From: Spirochaetota bacterium
Lineage (GTDB): Bacteria; Spirochaetota; Spirochaetia; Treponematales; Treponemataceae
Reading direction: 5' to 3'
NCBI GenBank assembly: GCA_022704725.1
Contig: JAKJFV010000037.1
Location: 1 to 9,578 of the forward strand
Length of the DNA: 9,578 nt
The notes under the pieces were generated by a model. It saw only the letters and a program-made list of their open reading frames with translations, made no database searches and had not been told where the DNA came from. Of this stretch, positions 1 to 5,854 are shown piece by piece. Every line of letters begins with the position of its first letter. Positions within the stretch are counted from its first letter, which is position 1. The position numbers were made by a program, and so were the translations under genes.

Positions 1-582
1 ACTGTTCTGCTGTTCCTGGTAATTATTCCATTTTGGACAAATTCTCTTATCCGTATTTTTGCATGGATGTCAATTTTAGGAAATGACGGCTTCATAAATT
101 CTTTATTGATGCAGCTTGGTCTTACAAAGGATTATCTTAAACTTTTATATAATCAGCAGGCTGTTATTCTTGTTTCGGTATATATGTATCTTCCGTATGC
201 AATTCTTCCAATTTTTACTGCGATCGACCGTTTTGACTTTTCGCTTCTGGAAGCTGCACGCGATCTAGGTGCAACAAAACCTGCATCCATGATGAAGGTC
301 CTCCTTCCGAATGTAAAAAGCGGTGTAGTTACTGCAGTAATTTTTACCTTTATTCCAATTTTTGGAGCCTATACTGTTCCGCTTCTTGTCGGAGGAAAGG
401 ATTCCTATATGATCGGCAATATTATTGTTGATCAGGTAAATAAAACACGAAACTGGCCCTTAGCGGCGGCTTTTTCAATGATTATTACCGTTCTCAGTAC
501 TGTAGGGGTTTTATGGATGATGGCTTCCTCAAAGAAAGAAAGCGCCCTTAAAACACCCGGCAAGGCAGAGGAGAAACGATAA
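1..582 (+). CDS. potB: Spermidine/putrescine ABC transporter permease PotB (5' end outside window)
   Basis: Inner-membrane permease of the PotABCD polyamine importer; with PotC it forms the channel that passes spermidine or putrescine from PotD, driven by the PotA ATPase. The reading frame is open from base 1 (TVLLFLVIIPFWTNSLIRIF...), so the gene begins upstream; the ATG at 67 is internal, because the residues before it already match the PotB segment ahead of 'AWMSILGN'. About 193 residues are visible. The permease coupling (EAA) loop is clear: 'LLEAARDLGATKPASMMKVL' at roughly 235-304, followed by 'LP'. Hydrophobic segments flank it, and the tail is short, charged and cytoplasmic (SSKKESALKTPGKAEEKR). 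The stop TAA shares its last A with the potC start (TAATG), which indicates translational coupling. Family assignment is firm; substrate follows from the potC and potD neighbours. Confidence 0.95.
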   Translation, partial: TVLLFLVIIPFWTNSLIRIFAWMSILGNDGFINSLLMQLGLTKDYLKLLYNQQAVILVSVYMYLPYAILPIFTAIDRFDFSLLEAARDLGATKPASMMKVLLPNVKSGVVTAVIFTFIPIFGAYTVPLLVGGKDSYMIGNIIVDQVNKTRNWPLAAAFSMIITVLSTVGVLWMMASSKKESALKTPGKAEEKR

Positions 583-584
583 TG
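567..584 (+). promoter_or_regulatory. potC ribosome binding site and TAATG stop/start overlap
   Basis: AGAGGAG at 567-573 lies 8 bases before the potC ATG at 582. The potB TAA (580-582) and potC ATG (582-584) share one base. A strong site plus the overlap fixes the potC start and suggests PotB and PotC are made in matched amounts. Confidence 0.8.
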
Positions 585-1457
585 AATACAAATCCTTTCC
601 GCCAGATGATAAACAGACTTAATGTAAAACGGCCCGCCTCTGAGCCTGCACGCCACGCAAGAAGGGCTTTTCAGCGAAAATCTACATTTTCCTTTTCTTT
701 TACAGTTTTAGTCTTAACACTGGTTTTTCTTTTTCTTCCGCTCTTTGTAATTATTGCCTACTCCTTTAATGCAGGTAAAAGCAGCACCTTTACAGGTTTT
801 TCTCTCGAATGGTACAAAAAATTATTTTTTGACTCTGAGCCCCTTTGGGCAGCCCTGCTTAACAGCCTTATTGTAGCCTTTTCGTCTGCAGCTCTTGCAA
901 CTGTTCTCGGAACTTTAGCCGCCATAGGCATAAGCTGGTATAAATTTAAGGGAAAAGCCTACATACAGACTGTTACTTTTTTACCTATGGTACTGCCGGA
1001 GGTAATTGTCGGTGTTTCAATGCTTATCTTCTTTTCAGGCATAAAACTGCCTCTGGGCTTATTCTCAATCTTTGTAGCGCACACAACCTTCTGTCTGCCC
1101 TTTGTATTTCTTATGGTCCTTGCCCGTCTTGATGAGTTTGATTTTTCTATAATTGAAGCATCTCACGATTTAGGCGCTACAGAAAAACAAACCATGAATA
1201 AGGTTATAATTCCGGCCATTTTTCCCGGAATAATGTCCGGCTTTATGATGGCAGTAACAATGTCGCTCGAAGACTTTGTTATTACCTTTTTCGTATCCGG
1301 TCCCGGTTCAACAACCCTGCCTCTCTATGTATATTCTATGATACGCTTCGGTGTATCTCCGGTTATTAATGCATTATCATTTGTTATGATTCTGGCCACA
1401 GTACTAATTGCCTTTACCCTGCGTAAATTCTTAAAAAATATTGCAGCGGCCAAGTAA
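582..1457 (+). CDS. potC: Spermidine/putrescine ABC transporter permease PotC
   Basis: Second permease subunit of the PotABCD importer, in the inner membrane. The protein has 291 residues, with about six hydrophobic segments. The EAA coupling loop 'IIEASHDLGATEKQTMNKVI' followed by 'IP' is at about residues 190-212. The PotC-typical 'HTTFCLPFVFLMVLARLDEFD' segment precedes it, and 'SPVINALSF' is near the C-terminus. The first 36 residues are hydrophilic and very basic (many Arg/Lys) before the first membrane segment, which makes the protein roughly 25-30 residues longer than E. coli PotC (about 264). The start is set by AGAGGAG and the TAATG overlap with potB; no later Met would keep the first membrane segment. 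A hairpin terminator follows about 30 bases after the stop. Confidence 0.95.
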   Translation: MNTNPFRQMINRLNVKRPASEPARHARRAFQRKSTFSFSFTVLVLTLVFLFLPLFVIIAYSFNAGKSSTFTGFSLEWYKKLFFDSEPLWAALLNSLIVAFSSAALATVLGTLAAIGISWYKFKGKAYIQTVTFLPMVLPEVIVGVSMLIFFSGIKLPLGLFSIFVAHTTFCLPFVFLMVLARLDEFDFSIIEASHDLGATEKQTMNKVIIPAIFPGIMSGFMMAVTMSLEDFVITFFVSGPGSTTLPLYVYSMIRFGVSPVINALSFVMILATVLIAFTLRKFLKNIAAAK

Positions 1458-1486
1458 GTCCTGCACCAAAAATCTTATAAAAAGAC

Positions 1487-1517
1487 CGGCTCTTTGACAC
1501 CCGAGAGCCGTTTTCTT
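1487..1517 (+). terminator. Intrinsic terminator after potC
   Basis: A perfect 7-bp stem, CGGCTCT (1487-1493) with AGAGCCG (1504-1510), encloses a 10-base loop and is followed by TTTTCTTT. On the other strand the stem is followed by GTCTTTTT, so it could act in both directions. It sits between potC and potD and should lower potD transcription from the upstream promoter unless read through. Confidence 0.75.
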
Positions 1518-1522
1518 TCAAT
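1494..1522 (+). promoter_or_regulatory. Possible weak potD promoter
   Basis: A consensus -35 hexamer, TTGACA, occupies 1494-1499 inside the loop of the preceding terminator. At 17 bases spacing lies TTCAAT (1517-1522), a 4/6 match to TATAAT that lacks the important A at position 2. It would give potD a leader of about 80 bases. This is a weak candidate; potD may also be served by read-through. Confidence 0.25.
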
Positions 1523-1570
1523 TTTTTATGACGAAAAAACGTCTGTTAATACACCGTTTTGTTATCTTTG

Positions 1571-1590
1571 AGTTTGCCCCGCAAACTTTT
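1571..1590 (+). promoter_or_regulatory. Leader hairpin just upstream of the potD ribosome binding site
   Basis: AGTTTGC (1571-1577) and GCAAACT (1581-1587) form a perfect 7-bp stem with a 3-base CCC loop, followed by TTTATT. It ends 8 bases before the AGGAG of potD (1596-1600). It could be a weak terminator, an mRNA-stabilising 5' hairpin or a translation control element; the sequence alone does not decide between these. Confidence 0.5.
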
Positions 1591-1606
1591 ATTATAGGAG
1601 ATATGT

Positions 1607-2653
1607 ATGAAAAAAAGACTTTCTACAATCGTTTTGGTTATTGCACTTATGAGTGCAGTTGTTATGGTTACCGGATGTAATAAAAATGACGGTAAAACAT
1701 TATATTTATTTAACTGGACCTATTACACTCCTGAATCCGTACTGGAACTATTTGAGCAGGAATACGGCGTAAAAGTGAAGGTTGACAGTTATGCATCAAA
1801 CGAAGAAATGTTTGCAAAACTAAAGGCCGGGGCAAAAGGCTACGACATTGTAGTTCCGTCGCAGGATTATGTTTCCATTATGATCGCAGAAGGGATGCTG
1901 CAGGAGATCGACCACAGCAAACTTTCAAATAAGGGAAATATCAGTCCTCTTATTCTGGAAAAAGCTACCTATGATCCCGATATGAAGTATGCCGTTCCTT
2001 ATTCAATGGGAGCTGCAGGTGTTGCAGTAAATAAAACCAAGGTAAGTTCATACGACAAAAGCTGGAGCATTTTTTCACGCGAAGATTTGAATCAAAGAAT
2101 GTGTATGATGGATGACATGAGAGAGGTAATTGGCGATGCCCTTGCCTATCTGGGATATTCTGTTAACAGCCTCGATGATGCTCAGTTAAAAGAAGCCGAA
2201 GAGCTCATACTTAACAAATGGAAACCTAATCTTGTAAAATTTGATGCAGAAGGTTTCGGAAAGTCTTTTAAAGCAGGCGACTTCTGGGTAGTACAAGGAT
2301 ATGCAGAGGTAGTATACGGCGAAGTGCCTGAAGAAGAATGGGATACTGTCGATTTCTTTATTCCGGTTGAAGGCGGACCAATGTACATCGACTCTATGTG
2401 TATTCTCAAAGATGCTAAAAATTATGATCTGGCTATGGAATTTATTAACTTCATTCACCGCCCCGAAATTTATGCTAAATTTTTAGATGAGTTCCGCTAT
2501 CCGTCAACAGTAAATCCTGCTGCTGAGGCTTATATTACAAAGACTCCTATGTACAGAGCAGAAGAAATGGTCAACTGTGAAATTAAAGAGGATCTGGGAG
2601 CAGGCCTTGAAAAATATAACGAGATTTGGCAGAGAATCCGTTTTACAGAATAG
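1607..2653 (+). CDS. potD: Polyamine-binding lipoprotein PotD
   Basis: Substrate-binding component of the polyamine importer, lipid-anchored and facing the periplasm. The 348-residue protein starts with a lipoprotein signal: basic KKR, a hydrophobic core, then VTGC with Cys24 as the lipidation site. The mature part follows the PotD fold: 'LYLFNWTYYTPESV' near residues 32-45, 'GYDIVVPSQDYV' at 78-89, 'MDDMREV' at 168-174, 'GGPMYIDS' at 256-263 and 'FRYPSTVNP' at 296-304. Compared from memory with E. coli PotD, ligand residues Trp34, Tyr37, Ser83, Asp168, Glu171, Asp257 and Tyr293 are kept (here W37, Y40, S85, D170, E173, D262, Y298). Tyr85, Trp229, Trp255 and Gln327 appear to be D87, Q230, Y260 and K327. 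T. pallidum has a characterised counterpart, Tp0655. The start ATG is 6 bases after AGGAG (1596-1600). The stop lies inside the promoter of the next gene. Confidence 0.95.
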   Translation: MKKRLSTIVLVIALMSAVVMVTGCNKNDGKTLYLFNWTYYTPESVLELFEQEYGVKVKVDSYASNEEMFAKLKAGAKGYDIVVPSQDYVSIMIAEGMLQEIDHSKLSNKGNISPLILEKATYDPDMKYAVPYSMGAAGVAVNKTKVSSYDKSWSIFSREDLNQRMCMMDDMREVIGDALAYLGYSVNSLDDAQLKEAEELILNKWKPNLVKFDAEGFGKSFKAGDFWVVQGYAEVVYGEVPEEEWDTVDFFIPVEGGPMYIDSMCILKDAKNYDLAMEFINFIHRPEIYAKFLDEFRYPSTVNPAAEAYITKTPMYRAEEMVNCEIKEDLGAGLEKYNEIWQRIRFTE

Positions 2654-2680
2654 CTCGATTAGTATATAATTATGGGTATG
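2642..2680 (+). promoter_or_regulatory. Near-consensus sigma-70-type promoter for the GGDEF-EAL gene, apparently leaderless
   Basis: TTTACA (2642-2647, 5/6 match to TTGACA), a 17-base spacer and a perfect TATAAT (2665-2670). Initiation 7-8 bases after the -10 falls on 2677-2678, and ATG occupies 2678-2680. No Shine-Dalgarno sequence precedes either candidate start (2672 or 2678). The -35 overlaps the last codons of potD. Confidence 0.65.
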
Positions 2681-4483
2681 CTTGATTCACTGATTTACGA
2701 AAATATTGTTACATATACATCTGAGGCTTTACTTGTTGCGTCCCCGGTATGCAATACCGGGATGCAGATTCTTGATTTTAGTCCCATTTATATGAATCAA
2801 GCATACGAAATAATGACCAATAAGCGGGTCGAAATTGACTCGCTTTTTTCGAAATCGATGGTTCATGTTTCTGCCAGTGTTCCATGGATTCAGATGGGAC
2901 AGGAAGCCTTTGAAACCGGGAAACACATTGAACACAGTTTTTTTTCACAGGTTTTAAATTCATGGTTTTTTGTATCGCTCGTAAAACTTCCCCAGGATTT
3001 TCTTCTTGTAACCCTTCATGACATAAGCAAAGATAAGGAACATGAGCAGCAGCTGAGGCGTCAAAACCTGAGACTTGCTGCCCTTTCCGAAGAACTGGTT
3101 CTTTCACGCCAGAATTTACGAAACAAACTCGATAAAATCGAAAACCTTAATATAAGACTTGAGCATCTTGCATTCCACGATCCCTTAACAGGGCTCCCCA
3201 ATCGATCCCGCTTTAACGAAATTATAGAGCTTTCCATTCAAAAATCAAAGAAAGAACACGGAATCCTGGGTTTAATGCTCATAGATATTGATAATTTGAA
3301 AGATGTCAACGATTCCCGGGGCCACAGTGCAGGGGATGAACTATTATGCCGCGTGAGCAAGCAGCTAAAAAACTTTGTCCGTGAAACTATTCAGGTGTTC
3401 CGCTTCGGCGGTGATGAATTTCTCGTTCTTGCGACTGAACTTGAGACAAAAGATTCCATGGTTACAATCTCAGATGCAATCATGGAATCGGTTAACTCGG
3501 TGAATGTAAGCATATCAGCCGGAATTTCTCTTTTTCCGGATGACACAGACAGTATAGAAGAACTCCTTAAGTTTGCAGACATGGCTATGTATGATGTAAA
3601 AAAGAAAGGCAAGAATAATGTGTTTTTCTTCATGCACCTAATGCAGGATAAACTCCTAAAAAGACTCAATCTTGAAACAAAACTCAATGAAGCGATGCTC
3701 AACGGCAGCTTCAAATTATATTATCAGCCTCAGGTTGACATTACTACAAACAAACTGCGCGGTTTTGAAGCTCTGCTGAGGTGGTACGATGATGAAATTG
3801 GATGGATAAGCCCGGAGCAGTTTATACCGCTTGCAGAAGAATCACGTCTTGTTATTCCGCTCGGCGACTGGGTTATGGACACAGCCTGTGCAACGCTGCG
3901 GAATTGGAAAGATACATACAATTTCGAAGGTATAATGTCTATAAATGTATCTCCCATTCAGCTTAAAAAACCCTCGTTTATTTATGATCTTGATGAGACA
4001 ATTAAAAAGTACTCCCTCGATCCGAGGAAAATTGAAATTGAAGTTACAGAAGGCGTTCTCATAGAAAACATGGAAGAGACAGTACGGCTGCTGCAGGATG
4101 TAAAAAACCTTGGTGTGGGTATTTCACTTGACGACTTTGGAACAGGCTATTCATCCTTGAGCTACCTGCAAATTCTTCCGCTCACCACATTAAAAATTGA
4201 TAAATCATTTATTGCAAATATTACCAGTAAAAACAGTGTTGAAGCAGAAATAACCGACTCCATTATTTCGCTTGTGACAAAGATGGGACTGGATACCATC
4301 GCAGAAGGTGTCGAAAATGCTGAGCAGCTCGGGGTTCTCCAGCAGATTAACTGCCGCAATACGCAGGGCTTTTTAATGGGTAAACCAATGCCGGTCGATA
4401 TCTGTGAAAAAATGCTCTCGGGTGATGAATCTGCTATATTACGAATAGAAAACGGTCAGGATCCTATCCGGTATTCTATATAA
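2672..4483 (+). CDS. PAS-like/GGDEF/EAL cyclic-di-GMP synthase-phosphodiesterase
   Basis: Predicted cytoplasmic enzyme that can make and/or degrade cyclic di-GMP; 603 residues, no membrane segment or signal peptide. Residues about 8-116 resemble a PAS-type sensor, followed by a charged coiled-coil linker (about 117-165) and a GGDEF domain (about 166-318). In the latter the metal site 'DIDNLKDVND..GH' (205-218) and GGDEF (246-250) are intact. The product-inhibition RxxD motif reads RETI (237-240), so the Asp is missing. The EAL domain (about 332-590) keeps EAL (366-368), 'INVSPIQL', 'EVTE', DDFGTGYSS (487-495), K508, E545 of AEGVE and Q565 of TQGF, the usual catalytic set. Both activities are therefore plausible. 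The gene lies 18 bases after potD and may be partly co-transcribed with it. The start at 2672 is the longest option, but the promoter position favours ATG 2678. Its 3' end overlaps the convergent gene by 28 bases. Confidence 0.93.
   Translation: MGMLDSLIYENIVTYTSEALLVASPVCNTGMQILDFSPIYMNQAYEIMTNKRVEIDSLFSKSMVHVSASVPWIQMGQEAFETGKHIEHSFFSQVLNSWFFVSLVKLPQDFLLVTLHDISKDKEHEQQLRRQNLRLAALSEELVLSRQNLRNKLDKIENLNIRLEHLAFHDPLTGLPNRSRFNEIIELSIQKSKKEHGILGLMLIDIDNLKDVNDSRGHSAGDELLCRVSKQLKNFVRETIQVFRFGGDEFLVLATELETKDSMVTISDAIMESVNSVNVSISAGISLFPDDTDSIEELLKFADMAMYDVKKKGKNNVFFFMHLMQDKLLKRLNLETKLNEAMLNGSFKLYYQPQVDITTNKLRGFEALLRWYDDEIGWISPEQFIPLAEESRLVIPLGDWVMDTACATLRNWKDTYNFEGIMSINVSPIQLKKPSFIYDLDETIKKYSLDPRKIEIEVTEGVLIENMEETVRLLQDVKNLGVGISLDDFGTGYSSLSYLQILPLTTLKIDKSFIANITSKNSVEAEITDSIISLVTKMGLDTIAEGVENAEQLGVLQQINCRNTQGFLMGKPMPVDICEKMLSGDESAILRIENGQDPIRYSI
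2743..2761 (+). repeat. Perfect GC-rich inverted repeat early in the GGDEF-EAL gene
   Basis: CCCGGTAT (2743-2750) and ATACCGGG (2754-2761) form an 8-bp perfect stem with a 3-base GCA loop, about 65 bases after the proposed transcript start. No T-run follows, so it is not an intrinsic terminator. It encodes part of the PAS-like region and may be coincidental. Confidence 0.5.
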
Positions 4484-4929
4484 CGGACTCTACCCTCTGC
4501 AACAGCCTTCTTAATTTCCTTTTCGCGTTTTGAAAGAACGGCATTGCCCGTTTTAACCTCTATAAATAAAATTTCCCGTATTTCCCCGCTCTCCCCGTCA
4601 TCGCACTCCGACATGCCCGAAAAAGCTATAAAATCTATGGGCTTGCCTATAAACCGTGCGTCCTCAGGATTACAGGGAAACCCCGGTAAAAATGGAGCAA
4701 TCTGCTCCCCGAGCTGTCCTAAAAGTACAGAGCGTGATCTTTTTACCGCATCAAGCCGTGCTTCTTTTTCATACCCTGCAAGTAAGGCTTTCATTTCAAG
4801 TTTTCCAATAAGCCGTCCTATAAAAATGCTTATGATAAAAAAAAGAGCTAAGAGTACAAAAAAAGCAATGAGTACAGAAAGAGGATCCTTCGTAAATACT
4901 GCTGATACCGCCGCAATAATTTTTTCCAT
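4456..4929 (-). CDS. Membrane-anchored Holliday-junction-resolvase-related nuclease-like protein
   Basis: 157-residue protein of the family described as endonucleases related to archaeal Holliday junction resolvases (PF10107-like by recognition, not by search). One membrane helix (about residues 18-41) precedes a short charged linker. The soluble domain has 'SRSVLLGQLGEQIAPFLPGFPCNPEDARF', 'GKPIDFIAF' and 'ILFIEVKTG'. This fits a PD-(D/E)xK core with E75, D99, E124 and K126, ending in 'LSKREKEIKKAVAEGRVRY'. Catalysis is predicted from the motif only. The start ATG at 4929 shares one base with the thioesterase stop (TAATG), so the two genes are probably one transcript; an AGGAAGA lies 13 bases upstream. 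An in-frame GTG at 4953 would overlap the thioesterase and is less likely. The 3' end overlaps the convergent GGDEF-EAL gene over 4456-4483, and no terminator separates them. Confidence 0.85.
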   Translation of the reverse strand: MEKIIAAVSAVFTKDPLSVLIAFFVLLALFFIISIFIGRLIGKLEMKALLAGYEKEARLDAVKRSRSVLLGQLGEQIAPFLPGFPCNPEDARFIGKPIDFIAFSGMSECDDGESGEIREILFIEVKTGNAVLSKREKEIKKAVAEGRVRYIEYRIGS

Positions 4930-5789
4930 TATTCGATCACAATCTTCCTGCACAGAGAATCTTCATTTTTCCATACTGTTTTTGCGCGAAAAACCTCGGA
5001 ACCGTCTTGTTCCCGGATTATTGAATGAACACAGGTGTTTTGTTCTATTTCGCAGACTCTGCAGATAAGCTTCTGTGAAAAAACAGCGCTGGAAATATAA
5101 TAGGTTTCCAAACTGCTTATAAGCCTTCCCTCATAAACCTTTTGAGGTATGTATGAGAGAATCCAGCGGATATATGAAAGATTATTTACATGACTGTTTA
5201 TATCTATGTCTGTAATTGTAGGAGAAAATTTGTGTTCAATATCCCAGACTGATGAAGTACCGTCAGGAAGATTAATTTTTGGAAATGAGGACTCGAGAGA
5301 ATCATCGGAACATAATTCAAGGCTTCCCATGACATTGTCTGTCGGCTTAAGGGGTTTTAAACTTTCTGTGTCGAGTACCATCCAGTTGGATGTTGCACGC
5401 AGAAAAGGCAGGGCATGTTCATCACGCTCTGTCCGTTCTCCGGAAGAAACATCGAGTAAAGCCCTGTCCATCGTTGCCTTTCTACCGTTTTTTGCATAGG
5501 TGTATGCATAGTCGCGGAAAAAAAACGGTCCCTTAGGAGGCTTAGCCCAGGTTTGTAAATAGAGGCTGTCCATCCAAAGCGGATACTCATTAATTTCAAA
5601 ACGCTGTTTTACAAGCACCCAGGTAAGACCTTTCTTTTGAAGATGGGGAATAGAAAGCCCGCCCGATCCGTAATGAACGGCAGTAACATCCTGCGCAGCG
5701 CTTATCATACCGAAGGTTGTAAACCGGCAGTGTCCGTCTATCCAGCTCGACGGAACTGTAAAAGGTATGCTATACTTTTTATCTGTCAT
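4929..5789 (-). CDS. Acyl-ACP thioesterase, FatA/FatB-like
   Basis: Predicted cytoplasmic hydrolase releasing free fatty acids from acyl carrier protein; 286 residues from the ATG at 5789. It has the double hotdog layout of the plant-type and bacterial acyl-ACP thioesterase family. The N-terminal hotdog starts 'YSIPFTVPSSWIDGHCRFT' and contains 'LTWVLVKQRFEINEYP' and 'FRDYAYTYAKNGRKATMDRALLD'. The second hotdog carries the catalytic signature 'DIDINSHVNNLSYIRWIL', with Asp196, Asn198 and His200. The Glu (or Glu-Cys) normally found about 35 residues later, in a 'LExxYxxE' context, appears to be Ser here ('LETYYISSAV', S234). The start at 5789 was preferred over ATG 5807 because the family domain begins right after it and the candidate promoter would start transcription there; neither start has a Shine-Dalgarno sequence. 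The downstream nuclease-like gene is coupled by TAATG. The OmpA-domain gene is divergent. Confidence 0.87.
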   Translation of the reverse strand: MTDKKYSIPFTVPSSWIDGHCRFTTFGMISAAQDVTAVHYGSGGLSIPHLQKKGLTWVLVKQRFEINEYPLWMDSLYLQTWAKPPKGPFFFRDYAYTYAKNGRKATMDRALLDVSSGERTERDEHALPFLRATSNWMVLDTESLKPLKPTDNVMGSLELCSDDSLESSFPKINLPDGTSSVWDIEHKFSPTITDIDINSHVNNLSYIRWILSYIPQKVYEGRLISSLETYYISSAVFSQKLICRVCEIEQNTCVHSIIREQDGSEVFRAKTVWKNEDSLCRKIVIE

Positions 5790-5826
5790 AATCAAAAAGT
5801 GTATCATGCACAGGATTATTATGCAA
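5789..5826 (-). promoter_or_regulatory. Candidate extended -10 promoter for the thioesterase gene, apparently leaderless
   Basis: On the minus strand, TTGCAT (5826-5821, weak -35), a 17-base spacer, then TGA directly before TACACT (5803-5798). The TG is an extended -10 element, and the -10 keeps the key T, A and T. Initiation 7-9 bases later falls on the ATG at 5789. The -35 is poor, so confidence is moderate. Confidence 0.4.
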
Positions 5827-5854
5827 CAAAGGTATTTTTAAGAGGAGTATGTTC
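5808..5854. promoter_or_regulatory. Short divergent intergenic region between thioesterase and OmpA-domain genes
   Basis: About 65 bases separate the two proposed starts. Plus-strand TATTAT at 5817-5822 is a 5/6 -10 match for the OmpA-domain gene, but no -35 is recognisable 16-18 bases upstream. On the minus strand, CATAAT overlaps the same bases. Promoters in both directions must share or abut these bases. Confidence 0.35.

Noticed and set aside
67..69. ATG at 67 as the start of potB
   Set aside because: The frame is open and PotB-like from base 1, so this Met is internal to a longer protein.
1568..1595. TTGAGT-16-TATTAT as a promoter for potD
   Set aside because: It would start transcription at or past the ribosome site at 1596-1600 and overlaps the leader hairpin; potD has a good Shine-Dalgarno sequence that this transcript would lack.
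4694..4708. GGAGCA/TGCTCC inverted repeat
   Set aside because: A 6-bp stem inside a coding region without a T-run; likely chance.
4930..4953. GTG at 4953 as the start of the nuclease-like protein
   Set aside because: It would overlap the thioesterase by 25 bases and add a polar stretch before the membrane helix; the TAATG at 4929 is the simpler start.
4544..5068. Plus-strand open frame of 174 codons across the nuclease-like and thioesterase genes
   Set aside because: It is antisense to two genes with clear family motifs, and its Ser/Lys-rich protein has no recognisable domain.
5790..5807. ATG at 5807 as the thioesterase start
   Set aside because: It lies in the spacer of the candidate promoter, has no Shine-Dalgarno sequence and adds six residues that are not part of the family domain. 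It is not excluded if transcription begins farther upstream.
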